From: Posidonia oceanica
Taxonomy: Eukaryota; Streptophyta; Magnoliopsida; Alismatales; Posidoniaceae
Length of the DNA: 64,000 nt
Direction: 5' to 3'
NCBI GenBank assembly: GCA_037176725.1
Contig: JAZBRS010000076.1
Location: forward strand, 119,989,001-120,053,000
Each line of letters starts with the position of its first letter. The first letter of the stretch is position 1. The notes below the pieces were generated by a model that saw only the letters and a program-made list of their open reading frames with translations, made no database searches and had not been told where the DNA came from. The translations under genes and the position numbers were made by a program. Below are positions 45,301-57,268 of this stretch, in pieces.

Positions 45301-47517
45301 GGAGCTCAATGCTCGTCAAGGAAGACGACGCTGTAGCGATGGGAGCAAAACCCTAAACTAGGCCTCTAATCCGACTTCTAATCAGCTAGTAAGCATAAAG
45401 GGCATACGTAGAGCAGGGAAATGGAGTCACTTACCATTGAAGCGTGCCGAAACTGGCTGACGACGTCGAGTTGTCTCTGACGGTTGCAGACGGTTGGTGG
45501 CAGAGCTGTAGAGGTCGACGGAGCACAGCGGCGATCGGAGCTTGCTCATGGCATCGCGGCGAAGCATCCAGAGCGCTCAAACGTGAGCTTACGAGCTCAG
45601 GCGAAGATCTGGGATTTTGGGGTGGCTACTGTAATTCTGGGCTCTCTCGTGCTTGGTGGTGCTCTAGATCTCTCAGGGGGGGTCCTCTAGGGTCATGGAG
45701 GTCTGGTGAAGTGGGTGGTGTGGTTAGATCAGGGTGGTGTGCGCTCCATGGTGAGTTGGAGATTCTGGACGTTTCAGGCAAAGTTGGGTTCAGAGGTGTT
45801 TGTGGTGGATGGTGGGAATTGTGGGGTGTTCTAGGGTGGAATGGGGGATGGCCTGGGATCATGGTTGTCCGACGAGTCGGCTGGGAGAGTTTGGGTGGAT
45901 TCTAATGGCTGTGGTGTGGGAATTCTCAGGTGGAAGGGGTTCTGGGTATGGGCGTGAAGGTTGAGGATTTTGGGTGGTTTCTGGGTTGGTTCTTTGGGTT
46001 CTGGTGTGGGGGATGGAATGTGGGTGTTGGTGCGGTTCTGGAGAGTGGAATGCACAAGATTGGGGAGCTGGGAGAGGGTTGTGTGCTCGGGAGGAAGTTT
46101 TGGAGTCTCTGTAGAAGAGGAAGGAATGGGTTCTAGTTCTCTCGTTCCCTCTCAATTACTGGCGTTGAAAGGTGGTGAATGAAGAGGAAGGAGCTGTTGT
46201 TTTGTTCGGAGGAGTTGCACTCGAGTGAGGAGGCAGGAGCGTGGGCTCGAGGCCGGCAAATGCAGATGGTGGCAATGACTGGGGAGGTCTGTGCCGTGAG
46301 GGAAGCTTTGCCGCGCGGCAAATCCCAGGCAGTAAGTGCCGTAGAGGGAGTGTCGGCGGAGAGGAGCGGCTTGTGAGAGGGGTTGTGAGTGCAGGTGGGT
46401 GGCAGTCGAGGTTGAGCATGGCTGTTTTCAAACGGGGAGGGAAAAGAGAAGGGGAGGAAGAAGAAGTGGTGGGCTGGAGAAAGAAGAGAGGAAGAAGAAG
46501 GGGCCAGGCCCATTGGCAAGGAAAGGAGAAAAAGAAAAAGAAGGGGAGGAGAGGCAGCAAGCTAGGCTAACTTGTGGTTAGAAAAAAAAGAAAAAAAGGA
46601 ATGAAAGGAGGAGAAGGAAGGGTGGCAGTAGTGGGTTGGGCCTGGAAAAAATAGGGAAGAAAGAAAGAAAAAAAAGGAAGGAGAGGGAGAAAGGTGTGGA
46701 TGGGCTTGGGCCGGATTCTAAAAGGAAAAGGAATGAAGAAATGGGAGATGAGGGGGAGATAAGGAAAAAAGGAGAAGAAGGGAAGAAATGAAGTGGGCTT
46801 GGGCTTGGAAGATTGGGCTTGGTGTTGAGGAAAGAAAGAAAAAAAGAGAAAAAAGAATGGGAAAGAAGAAAAAGGGAGAGAAAGAGGGGTTAAGTTTTGG
46901 GTTTTTTAATGATTGTTGTTTTAGGGTTTTAAAAGGTGATTTTTGGTTTGATGTGAGGGTGTGCCCTATGTTTTCTAGGTGGATTACTTCCTAGGGTTTT
47001 AATGATGGTTTTCTAGGTTTTTCTCCTTTTGTATTTTCTGGATTTTTGTTTCAAGGTTTGGTTTTTTAGTTTTAATTTGTATTATTAGATTTTTAATTTG
47101 TTTTCTTTTAAGTTTTTTGTTCTTTTTTTTTCTTTTTAAGTTTTTAATTTGTTTTCTTTTAAGTTTTGTTTTTTTGTTCTTTTGTTTTCTTTAGGTTTTT
47201 TGCTTAATTGTTTTTCCTAGTTTTAATTGTTTTTCTAGAGTTTTAAATGTGCATGTTTTTTAGGGCTTTGGAATGCATAAGTTTTTAAGGTTTGTTTGAT
47301 GGATTTCCCTAGGGTTTTTGGATTGGTTTTTTCTCGATTTCTATGGGTGGTTTGGTTTAGAAAATGGGTGTGATTCTAGGTTTGATTTTCAGGGTTTGAT
47401 TTGAAGTTTGTCTAAAGTTTTTAATTTTCTGGTTTTTTTTGTGGTGTGGGGTTTCCTAAGTCATCCCAGAGAGAAAAAGAGAGCCACTAAGCAGGGATCA
47501 AAAGTAGGGTGTCAACA
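42383..47517 (-). repeat. Element 1 5' LTR (5.1 kb)
   Basis: Pair of 729-5826. Same layout: GC-rich island about 44690-46400, donor GTAAGT at 45434, TGCA-rich zone about 43430-44640, PBS-like motif at 42536-42546. Sense-strand ORFs in the pyrimidine-rich part (46133-46560) do not match in length between the two LTRs and are not accepted as genes. Confidence 0.92.
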
Positions 47518-49165
47518 CATACGTTGTCCCTGCCTCTGCTGCACAACCATTACTGGCAGCAACTTGAAATCCCGTCCACATCATGTTGGGCAATCTAGAA
47601 GAAGCACTTCATCATGTGCAAGGCACGGGCTGCTAGTCCTACCAATTTCGGAACCTCTGTCTCTTTCCAGAGGTGACACTCCCAGCGAGGTTCCGCATCC
47701 CGGAATTTGAAAAGTACAATGGTAGAGGCTGCCCTATTTCGCATCTGAGGGCATACTGTGGAGACCTTCCTCAGCTTCAGGCTGACGATAGGCTCCTGAT
47801 CCGTCTGGTCAAGAGGAGTCTGACTGGCCCCGCGCTCAAGTGGTTCACTTCCTTTGTCATGGCTGCGATCCAGACTTGGAACGACCTTTCCCAAGCTTTC
47901 CTTGGGTAGTATTCTTTCAACCTCGAATCGATCCCCAAGCGAGAGGATCTTGTCACCATCCAGTAGAGGCCCCAAGAGCCATTTGGGGAGTATGTCAGTC
48001 GCTGGCATTCCATAGCTGCCCAGGTTAGAGATAGACCCACCGTCGAGGAATCTATGGACATGATCGTCAAGGAGGCGCAGCCAGTGACTAAGGCTCTGCT
48101 TGCCATCCAACCAGTTACTAGTCTTGCATCGTTGATTAGATCTAGCACCCGTGTGGAAAGCTCACTGCGAAGTGGGAATTTCCCCGCGCTTGCTGCATTG
48201 GCTAGGCAGATCAACAACAACTCCAGCAACAATCGCCATGGCAACAACAGAAACAACGACTCCGCTTCCGGCTACTTCGAACAGCACGCCGTCACGTATG
48301 TTGATTCTCCCTTTGAGCCCGCCTATGCAGCGAGTCAGCCAGACTCTTTTCAGCTAGATTACGAACATAGTTTTGCACACATTGCACACACTGCCATCAT
48401 CGAGCCCATGCATCATGTCGCACCTACTCGGCAAGGACTCCAACCAGGGCAAAGATGACCTCGCCGGGCTGAGTGTGATTACACCCCTCTGGCCGAGCCA
48501 CTAAATGTTATCTTTCCCTAGGTTGAGTCGCTTTTGAGACTCCTGGCTATCCATTTGTCACCGAACCCCCCCCCCCCCCGCGGTGGCATAATATGGAGCA
48601 GCTCTGCAACTTCCATCGGGCCACCGGGCACTCGACGGATGACTGCCTCACTTTACTGGACGCTGTTCAGCACCTGATGGATCGAAAGATCATCAGCATT
48701 GAGGTGCAGGAGGCCACACCTACACATACACCTGCACCAGCACTTGCACAACTTAGTGTAGCCGACCCTTCCTCTTTCGAGCCTACAGGCTTCGAAGATG
48801 TCGGAACCTTGGGGGTTTCACCCTCACACCAGTCTTCTCTGAGTCTAGCTCCGCCCCGTGGATCCTTTCGATCCCATTGGTGCAATCTCCTTTCCTTACT
48901 TTTCCTAGCTTGTCTGGGGGACACTCGGAGATGCAGCAGCAGTGCCAACAGCAAGCTCGATCGCGGCACCATCTAGGTCAGCATCTCCTCCAACCCTACT
49001 AGCTCTAGTGCTCCTCGTACTGCCCTCCGCAGCACCAGTGCTCCCCGTACTTCCATCTACAGCTCTAGCAGCCCCATTGCTCCCCGCACTGCCGACACAG
49101 ACCCCGCCGACAGCGTCAGCAATGCAAGCGTGGATCCAGCACCCCCCTCCCAAGGTCACTGACAG
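47518..49165 (+). pseudogene. gag: Element 0 gag, C-terminal part
   Basis: Continues the gag of 1-728 after the second CATAC. The gag core at 47600-48180 keeps FEKYNGRGCPISHLRAYCGD, LKWFTSF and TWNDLSQAF. The zinc knuckle CNFHRATGHSTDDC is at 48605-48646. Stops occur near 47633, 47907 and 47964. The frame changes at a run of 14 C (48566-48579). After the knuckle come Pro/Ala/Ser-rich codons to about 49165, and then no protease, RT or integrase sequence at all. Element 0 was either a gag-only, non-autonomous element or lost pol by deletion. Confidence 0.82.
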
Positions 49166-49247
49166 GTAAGTCCCTCTTACCTCTCTTTCAATTTCTACAT
49201 CATCTTTCCTTTATTTCCGTTTTGTTTTGCGTTTTCTCGCCTAACAG
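49166..49247 (+). other. Candidate 82-nt intron after element 0 gag
   Basis: ACAG|GTAAGT is a perfect donor. The following 70 nt are pyrimidine-rich and end CTCGCCTAACAG. Length and composition fit a small plant intron. No counterpart found in the other elements. Could be chance. Confidence 0.35.
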
Positions 49248-49279
49248 AAAACCATAAAAACATAAAATTGGGAAAAGCC

Positions 49280-49660
49280 AAAAAGCATGCATTCCTTCTT
49301 CTATCTGTCATTCGGGCTGGCAGCCCTAACTGCTCGGCGACAAGTCGGTCAACTTGTCATTCGGGCTGGCAGCCCCAACTGCCTAGTTGACGCCTGTCAC
49401 GTCATCTCCCTCCTTCATTTTTGCATCACTGGGCTGGCAGCCCTAACTACCCTATTGACACCCGTCATCCTGTCTAGCTCTTTCACACATCAGGTTAGCA
49501 ACCCTAACTGCTCGGTTGACGCCCGTCAGAATGTCCATCTGGGCTGATAGCCCCAACTATCCGACGATGGGTCCGCCAACTCATCACCAGGCAGGCAGCC
49601 CCAACTGCTTGGCGATAGGTTCGTCAACTTATCATCTCTACACATATCTACCACCTCTTG
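49280..49660 (+). repeat. Hairpin-repeat array of element 0 3' region
   Basis: Five or six repeats of a phrase with two hairpins: GGGCTggcAGCCC, then GACAAGTcggtcaACTTGTC. Variants of the second are GATGGGTccgccaACTCATC and GATAGGTtcgtcaACTTATC. Related phrases occur in element 1 (6340-6450, 7846-7862) and element 3 (57826-57895), always between accessory ORF and PPT. This identifies the segment as element 0's 3' region. Confidence 0.75.
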
Positions 49661-49665
49661 CATAT

Positions 49666-52600
49666 TGTAGTAATCCCAGTGTTCAAATCATCCATGCACA
49701 TTGCTAAAAGCTCGCGTGCACAAATTAGAATCAGGTTCACTATAAGCGGCTATGTCCGAGGAGGAAGGCTCAACTCGAAAACACTTAAAGGAGGAAAAAA
49801 AGGAAAGAAAAGAGAAAGATAAGACAATTCAGAGTCGCCACCGTGTCTATTATCAGGAGACAAGGAAAATCAGGGAAATGCGTGAATAAACACGCAAAAC
49901 CAAGCAAATGATGCAATGCAAAAGAAAACAGATGCAAATGAATGCAAAGGATATGACTCATGCCTAGGATAAGGGCAATATGGTCATTGTGGGCCAAAAG
50001 ACTGGGCAAGGACTCCTGTTACGTGCGGGGAAGGTGTTAGGCACCCCCGACACGCCTGAGAATCGGTCTTTCTAGGCTTACGCTCGCATACGCAGGGAAA
50101 TGCAGGTTTGAATGCCTAAGTGCTAATGAATGCCTATCTGAATACTCAAAGGTGTGCTCAAAGTGATGCAATGCAAGGAAGTAAACGTGCAGTCTAAGCA
50201 CTCAGGAACGCTGTCTGTTCCGAACCGGGCGAACCCTGGTCTGTGAGAACTCTAGGCAGTAAGCATCATTGCCCTATATGCAAATGCAGGCGATAAAAAA
50301 CAAAACGACGGTAAAACCAAGCAATGCAGGCGACATGCAAGAGAAAACAACATAAAACATGCAAAACGGTGCGAAAAACAGAAGGAGCACGCGAAACGAT
50401 GCAAGAAACAAGATCGACACGCAAAACGGTGTGAGAAAACAAAGTAGGCATGCAAAACGGTGCCAAAACAAGATCGACAAGCAAAACGGTGCGAGAAAAC
50501 AAAGCAGGCACGCAAAATGGTGCCAAAACAAGATCGGCATGCAAAATGGTGCAAGAAAACAAAGTAGACACGCAAAATGGTGCAAGAAAACAAAGCAAGC
50601 ATGCAAAATGGTGCCAAAAGCGAAGCAGGCATGCAAAACGGTGCCAAAAGTGAAGTGGGCATGCAAAACGGTGCCAAAGCAGGCGCAATAAAACATCGAT
50701 AAAGCCATGCAAATGCAGATGCAAAGGGGAAGAGCAGATCAAGTAAGGAGAGGCAAACGGTGCAAGTGTGAGAACGAACACTGTTTAAAGACCACGCAAT
50801 GTAGGTGTAAAGACCAACAAAGGGGAAAGAAAGCAAGTGGGGGGATCACCACTGTTCTGTGACCGTTTCCCACTAATCCGTCCCACGATATGTCTCGCAC
50901 GCTGCCAAAAGCTCGCAGTGCGATCAGATCGTGGAAAAAGGGGGAAGGAAATCACAATTAGTAGTGAATCTAGGGGAAACTCGACCCAAAACACTGAGAG
51001 TACGCAAAAAGGGGAGACAGAGTTGATAGATAAGAAGAAGAGGTCCTAATCTACATGTTCGAGAAAGCGAGAAGCAAAAACAATGCATGTAAGAGGTCCT
51101 AATCTACATGTTCGAGAAAGCGAGAAGCAAAAACAATGCATGTAATGCAATGGTGTGCAAATGAAGTGCTAGGATTCAGAAGGACTTATCTTGGAGATCT
51201 GAAGCCTGATCTAAGAAGTGCTTGGTCTGCATTGAGGTGCGCTCCACCGGGGTCGTCCAGGTAGCTTGGTTGTGAAGATCTGGCAGCTCGATCAGAAGAT
51301 ATGCAGGCTTCAAGGTAGAAAGGCCAGAACAGGGGAGAAAAATAGATCTAAGTGTAAAGGAGGTCCTAGGGGTGTGCAAAACAGGTCCTCCCACATAAAT
51401 GGGAGTTAGAAGTGCTTAAGTGTGTGCAAGGATGCCAAATGCAAAGATGCATGGGTGCAATGCATGCAAAAATGCAAAAAAGGACCTAAGAATGACTTTT
51501 CAGAAAACTTAAGGACCGATATGCAATTTTTTGAAAAAGTTAAGGACCTAAATGCAAGGATTTTGAAAAGTTAGGGGCTTATATGCAAGGTTTTTAAAAA
51601 CTTAAGGGTCTGAATGCAATTAAAACAAAATGCAGGGTCTGAAATGCAATTTAATAAGGAAAACATGCTTTTAAAGGGGTTTTGAAAACATGTGAAGGAC
51701 TAACATGCAATTTGAAAATATGCTGGGGTTGAAATACAATTTTATAAGTTAAATGCAGAAAAAATGGGTTCTGTGAATGCAAACAGTGGACCTATGTGTG
51801 ATTTTGAAATATGCAGGGGCTAAAATGCAATTTTATAAGCAAAAGTATGCATTTAAAAGAGTTTTATAAACTTGTAGAGGACCTATGTGTGATTTTAAAA
51901 CATGCAGGGGCTAAAATGCAATTTTATTAGGAAAAATGCAAGAAAACAGATGCTGTGAATGCAGATGAAGGACCTAAGTGCAAAAATCAGAAAACATGAG
52001 GTGGAAATGCAATGCAATAAGAAAAGATGGAAAATAAATGCTTTAATCAATAGATCAGAGGACTAAAAAGAAAATAAAGTAAAGAGGAGGATTAAAATGC
52101 AATTTCATAAGATAAAAGCAGAGTATTCAATGAGATTAACAACCAAAGTACTAACATGCAAAAATAAAAAGATGCTGGACTAGAAAATAAAGAAGAAAAA
52201 CTACATTTGAACTACTGCAGGACCAATAAGTAAATAAATAAAGTAATAGGACTAGAAAGTAAATCAACAGAAACTCAAATGAACTGGAAATGGACTAGAA
52301 TGCAAATAAAATAAATAATTGGACTAGAAATAAAGAAAAACAAATAAACTGTAACTGCAAAGGACCTAGATGTAAATAAAGAAACATGCTGGGCTGGAAA
52401 TAAAGAAAACTTAAAGAAAAAAACACAGCAGGAGGACTAACATGCAATTAAACAGAACTGTAGGTTTTTCATGCAATTTCATATGATTTAAATTCAAACT
52501 TAAATGATTCTTAAACGATGGTAGGATTGGAAAGCAATGAAATAAAAGCGCGAGGCAAAAATGCAATATTTGGCAAAATAAACATGCTTGGCAAAAATAA

Positions 52601-55579
52601 ATGCACAGTAAAACGCAGCAGAAGTGGCCACTGTAGCAGAACGCTACCAGTGGCCGGAGAGCGCAGAGTAGGGGCGCTGGTGAGGCGCTGATGCGGTGGC
52701 GGCGTGCTTCGGAGCTGCACAGAGGCCTGGGCTGCATTGGCTGGCGATGACACAGCTTGGAACTGGCTGGAGAAGACGACGGCGGTCTGCAGAGTTGTCT
52801 GGAGGCAGAGCAGGTGATCGGAGCATCGAGGGAGCGTTCTGAGAGCATGGCTACGCTCCTAGAAGTCGTGCGGTCCTCGGACGATCGGCGGGGCGACGTT
52901 CTGCTAACCGGAGCGGCGAGGCGAGCTTGGAGCTCGCTGGAGAGGATGGGTCATCGACGGCGCTGACCCGGCATAAGGATGAGAGAAACCCCTTTCTGAG
53001 GGGTGGAAAAGCAAGAGGGGGAGAAGATTAGTCTACTGGTGAAGAAGATTACCTGTTTTGCTGGCTGGGAAGTCCCCCCGACGTAGGTGGGTTCTGTAGA
53101 TGGTGGCGAGGTCCGTCCGGCTGATGGAGGGGTCGCCGTTGGCTTGCGATCGTCTGGATCTACTCAGTGCGATCCTCCGGTGCTTCCTGAACGGTTGGAG
53201 CGGGGCTTCGACGATCGGAGGAAGAAGCGGCGATTTTGGGTGCAGCAGAGGTTGTCTGAGGTGGGGAGAGGTGCCTGTTGCTCCTCAGGCCAATTGAAAG
53301 CTTCTGGTTGTTGGGTGATGGTGTGGATGGGTTTCAGGGACTATAGTGTCGGGAATTTTGGAAGGGGAAGTGTTGGGTTCTGCTGAGTGATATCAGGTGG
53401 TTGGAGGGTGGCTTCAGGGTGATTTTGGGCGTGGAAGGAAGGGCTATAATGCTAGATGGTAGGGTGACATTGGGGGGCGAATTAGGAGTGATTCGGATGG
53501 AGTTGGAGGCTCTGGATTGCAGGAGATGAAGGAGGAAGAAGAGGTCTGATTTCTGGCAGAGGAAGAGAGGGAGAATTGGGGGCTCTAGATGCGCTCTGGG
53601 TCCTCTCTCTCTTGGTTGGCAAAGGTGTTGAAGGAGGGGGCTAAGTGCTGGTTTTATCAGGGCTGGATTCGGAGCTGCGCGGGCTATGGATTTTGAATCC
53701 ACTGGTATGGGGCAACTGGAGCTGAGGTGAACGGCGGCCAGCGAGGGTGACTGGCAGTAAATGCCCCCCCAGATGATCCATTGAGAGAGCTGAGAGAAGA
53801 AGCGAGCTGTAGGCCGATTGGATGGCGAGGGAGAAGTTGAATTCATATGGGGGGAGTCCTGTGCAGCTCGTAGGAAGGAAGGAGAATTCTAAAGGAGAAG
53901 AAGGAAGAGGAAGAAGGAGGGAAGAGGAGGAGAAGGTATGCTGGGCCGGGCCTGTGTGCCAAGGAAAAGAAAAATGAAAGAAAAAAGAAAGGAAATGAAG
54001 GAGGGAAGGGCCAACGGGCTGGACCAAGGAGAGAATGAAAATAAAAAGGAAGGAGGAAGAAAGGAAGAAAAAGAAAGGAAGAAGAAGAAGGAGAAGAGAA
54101 TTAAAATAGAAATAAAAATAGAAAAGATTTGCAAATGTTTTTAAAGTAGTTGTTTTTAAGTTAGGATTTTTGATTAGGTTTTTTAAGATTGTTTTTAAAT
54201 ATTTAAGGTTAGAAGGAGTTTTAATGTTTGATTAGGATTTTAAGTTTTCTTTGAATTGTTTCTTGATTTTGTTTAAATGTTTGTTAAGTTTTTTAATTGT
54301 TTTTTAGTTAAGTTTTTCTTGTTAAGTTGGGATTTTTATTTAGGCTTTCTTAATGGGTTGCTTTTTAATTAGTTAGGATGAGTTTTAGTTTTTGATTTTA
54401 GTTTTTTGGATTTTCTTAATTCTTCTTTAATTTGTTTTTTGATATTTATTTAAATGTTCTTTTAATATTTTTTAGTTAAGTTTTTCTTGTTATGTTTTTT
54501 CCTTTTCTTCTTCTTTTTTAGTTAAGTTTTTTTTTTAGGCTTGTTTTAGATTTGTTAAGGTAAGTTTTTCGTAATTACTTTTCTTAGTGTTTTTAATTGT
54601 TTTCTTTCTTTTTAGGATTTGTTTTTGATTATTTTTAATAGGGTTTTTACTTTTGGTTTGTTTTGATTATGTTCTAGTTTTTGCTTGATTTTATAGCATT
54701 TTCTTTTTATTGTTTTGTATTTTTTAGATTGCTTTCTTGGTTTCCCTTTTTAGTTGGATTTAGTTAGATTTTTGTTTTTAATTGTTTGTTTAAGTTTTTA
54801 ATTATTTCTTTTTAGGATTTTGATTTGTTTCTCTTTTGTTTTAGAGTTTTAAATGTTTTTAAAGGTTTTTTAGAGATTTAGTGGAAGAAAGGGAAAGAAA
54901 GGAAAAGGGAAGAAGAAAAGGGAGAAATGAAGGTGTAAAGAAGAAAGAGAGGAGTGGAAGGAAAATAAATGTTAGAAAATCAAGGAATAAGCTAAAAATA
55001 AAATAAAAATATAAATAAAATATAGAAGAGATAGATGCACAAGGTGGGCCCACAGCCAAGCAAGAAAAAGAAAGAGGAGCGAGTGAAAAGAAGGAGGGAG
55101 TGAAAAGAATAAGAAGGAGAGAGAGAGGAGAGAGAAAAGAATAATCCAGGAGAGAGAAAAGGATAATTTGGATAAATGAACAGGTTAGAGGTTTAGAATA
55201 GAGGTGAAATTTGGAGAGTGTGTGGCCTAGGGTCTCTAGTGTTGGACCTAGGGTTTGGGTTGGGATTTAGGAAGGTTTTGGCAGGGTTTTGAGGTGTAGA
55301 AAAAGGATAGTTTTACCTAGGTTTTCTAGGGTTTTTGGGAATGGTTTTGGTTTGAAATTTCTAAGGGTTTTTGGTGGGTTTGCTAAGTTAGGAAGGGTGA
55401 GTTTTCCTATGGTTTTTGGGTAGTTTTTGGGCTTGGGAAATGGGTGTGATTCTTGGTTAGGTTTGGGCTTGATTTGGAGAGATGGATGAAAGGAAATGTG
55501 TAGGTTTGGACCTAGATTTGGATTCAGAAGCCACCAGAAGATTCCAATTGATTCAGCTTGTCAAAATGGGGTGTCAACA
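49666..55579 (-). repeat. Element 3 3' LTR (5.9 kb)
   Basis: In sense starts TGTTGACACCCC and ends ATTACTACA. Same layout as the other LTRs: A-rich 55000-54150, pyrimidine-rich, GC-rich island about 53900-52600, donor CAG|GTAATC at 53052, T/TGCA-rich part about 52560-51400, 30-bp minisatellite 50340-50690, conserved block 49960-50280, PBS-like motif 49830-49840. A direct duplication of about 56 bp lies at 51033-51145. Confidence 0.9.
50340..50690 (-). repeat. 30-bp minisatellite in element 3 LTR
   Basis: About 11 copies of a unit near GCAAAACGGTGCCAAAACAA (+ strand), the complement of the TTTTGCGTGCC type in element 2. Element 1 LTRs have only traces at this place. Confidence 0.85.
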
Positions 55580-55650
55580 GATTCCCCTCCCTGAGTGTGG
55601 TCAAGCGAAGCGAGGCCGCTGCTCAGGGTTGACAGGACACCCCATTTGAC
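55562..55650 (-). repeat. Inverted repeat bracketing PPT and LTR start (element 3)
   Basis: Arms 55562-55579 (AAAATGGGGTGTCAACA) and 55628-55650 (TTGACAggACACCCCATTT). The inner stem is CTGAG (55591-55595) with CTCAG (55622-55626). Same layout as element 1 at 5806-5898. Confidence 0.6.
55580..55592 (-). other. Polypurine tract (PPT) of element 3
   Basis: In sense GGGAGGGGAATC directly before the LTR start TGTTGACA. Confidence 0.8.
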
Positions 55651-56079
55651 CGACGGGAGCAGAAGTTTGCTATTGGCGTGAGCCACTTATTCGGCGGATG
55701 CACCGAAAGTCATGACCCATTGCCGCAATGCAAAAGGCAGGTGCAGATGATTGGAATGCAATGTATGCAATGCATGCTAATGCTGATGCGATGCAAATGT
55801 TAGTACAAAAGTTAGTACAGATGAGAATGCTGATGCAGTGCAGATGGTGCTGATGATGTTAGACTAGTATGCAATGTTAGAAAAAGAGGGTGCAGGGATG
55901 ATGCAAAAGAAAATGCTAAAAGAAACCGCGATGTAGCGCAAAAATTTGGTGGCTAGTCCAAACTTACGCAACAATGCGAGAAAGAAAAGTGTAGCCTGTC
56001 CCTGCCCAAGGAAGCAAGCTAGCAAAAAGAAGCGTGAAGGGAGAGGGGCGAACTCTCCTATCGCAGGGGGATGCGGGAC
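55651..56079 (-). other. Element 3 region between PPT and hairpin array
   Basis: 55651-55730 is conserved with element 1 (5898-5965). 55730-55860 is AATGC/GATGC simple repeat. 55860-56079 is unique, non-coding sequence. Confidence 0.55.
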
Positions 56080-57190
56080 TTTGTCTTCCTGGACCAAAGT
56101 CACGCGAAGGAGGTGATAAGATGTTGGACTTTTCGACTGGATAGTTTACGGTCCTATCAACCGAAAGTGATAGTTTACGGTCCTATCAACCGGAAGCGAT
56201 AGTTTACGACCCTATCAACCGGTAGCGATAGTTTACGGTCCTATCAACCGGAGGGTGCAGTTGTGAGTGATAGTTACTGGATATCAGCCGTAAAACATGA
56301 TTGTGCAGGATAGTTTACGGTCTTATCAACCGGAAGCGATAGTTTACGGGCCTATCAACCGGGAGCGATAGTTTACGAGCCTATCAACCGGGAGCGATAG
56401 TTTACGGTCCTATCAACCGGAAGCACAATCCATGAGTAATAGTTACTGGTTATCAGCCGTCTAACGCAAATGCCAGCGATAGTTTTGGATATCAGCCAGA
56501 GATGATAGTTTACGGTCCTATCAACCGGAAGCGATAGTTTACGAGCCTATCAACCGGCAGCGATAGTTTACGGGCCTATCAACCAGGAGCGATAGTTTAT
56601 GGTCCTATCAACCCGAAATGGCATTTGCGAGTGATAGTTACTGGATATCAGCCGTATAACATGATTGGCGCAGCGGTAGTTTACGGTCCTATCAACCGGA
56701 AACGATAGTTTACGGGCCTATCAACCGGAAGCGATAGTTTACAAGCCTATCAACCGGGAGCGATAGTTTACAGTCCTATCAACTGGGAGCGATAGTTTAC
56801 GGTCCTATCAACCGGAAGCGCAATCATGAGGGATAGTTACTGGTTATCAGCCGTATAATGCAATTGCAGGTGATAGTTTTGGATATCAGCTAGACATGAG
56901 TTTTGGATCATCAACCAGAGAATGATAGTTTACGGTCCTATCAACCGGAAAGAGCAATTGCAAGGGATAGTTACTGGATATCAACCGTATAACGTAATTG
57001 CAAATGATAGTTTTGGATATCAGCCAAAGATGAGTTTTGGATCATCAACGAGAGAATGATAGTTTATGGTCCTATCAACCGGAAGGTGCAATTACGAGGG
57101 ACAGTTACTAGATGTCAGCCGTATAACACAACTGCAGGATAGTTTTGGATATCAGCCAAAGATTATAGTTTACAGTCCTATCAACTGGAA
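56080..57190 (-). repeat. GATAG-type hairpin array, element 3
   Basis: About 30 monomers of some 25-30 bp. Main type: GATAGtttacggtcCTATC plus AACCGGAAGC. Interspersed types: GATAgttactggaTATCAGCC and GATAgttttggaTATCAGCC. The three types come in a repeated order (several main units, then the two TATCAG types), a higher-order repeat. A GACTTTG..CAAAGTC hairpin lies at 56078-56102. Confidence 0.88.
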
Positions 57191-57197
57191 AGAGGAG

Positions 57198-57237
<40 letters not shown>

Positions 57238-57268
57238 GATTGATTGAAGGGATGATTGATTGATAAGA
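57198..57268. repeat. (GATT)n microsatellite between two hairpin arrays
   Basis: About ten GATT units, slightly interrupted, exactly at the switch from GATAG-type to GATAAG-type monomers. Confidence 0.85.

Larger units (their letters stand above)
41252..45434 (-). other. Candidate leader intron of element 1
   Basis: Donor ATG|GTAAGTGAC at 45435/45434 in the 5' LTR, with the identical GTAAGT at 3738 in the 3' LTR. Acceptor CAG at 41254-41252, followed by AGATCAGTGAGCG, which parallels AGTTCAGTAAGCG of element 2. Length 4.2 kb. It would remove the T-rich LTR half, PBS and leader. Confidence 0.45.
729..47517 (-). mobile_element. Element 1: Tat/Ogre-type Ty3/gypsy retrotransposon
   Basis: This minus-strand element is bounded by two LTRs that begin TGTTGACA and end CGCTACA in sense, and is flanked by CATAC. 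In sense order it has: 5' LTR 47517-42383, PBS 42381, leader, gag-pol 41071-32305, spacer, [element 2 inserted at 31606/10390], rest of spacer, accessory ORF 9440-8240, hairpin-repeat arrays, PPT about 5840, and 3' LTR 5826-729. Its own length, without element 2 and one GCCCC copy, is about 25.6 kb, in the range known for Ogre. Its two LTRs differ by several percent by eye, more than those of element 2, which agrees with the nesting order. All reading frames are broken. Confidence 0.93.
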
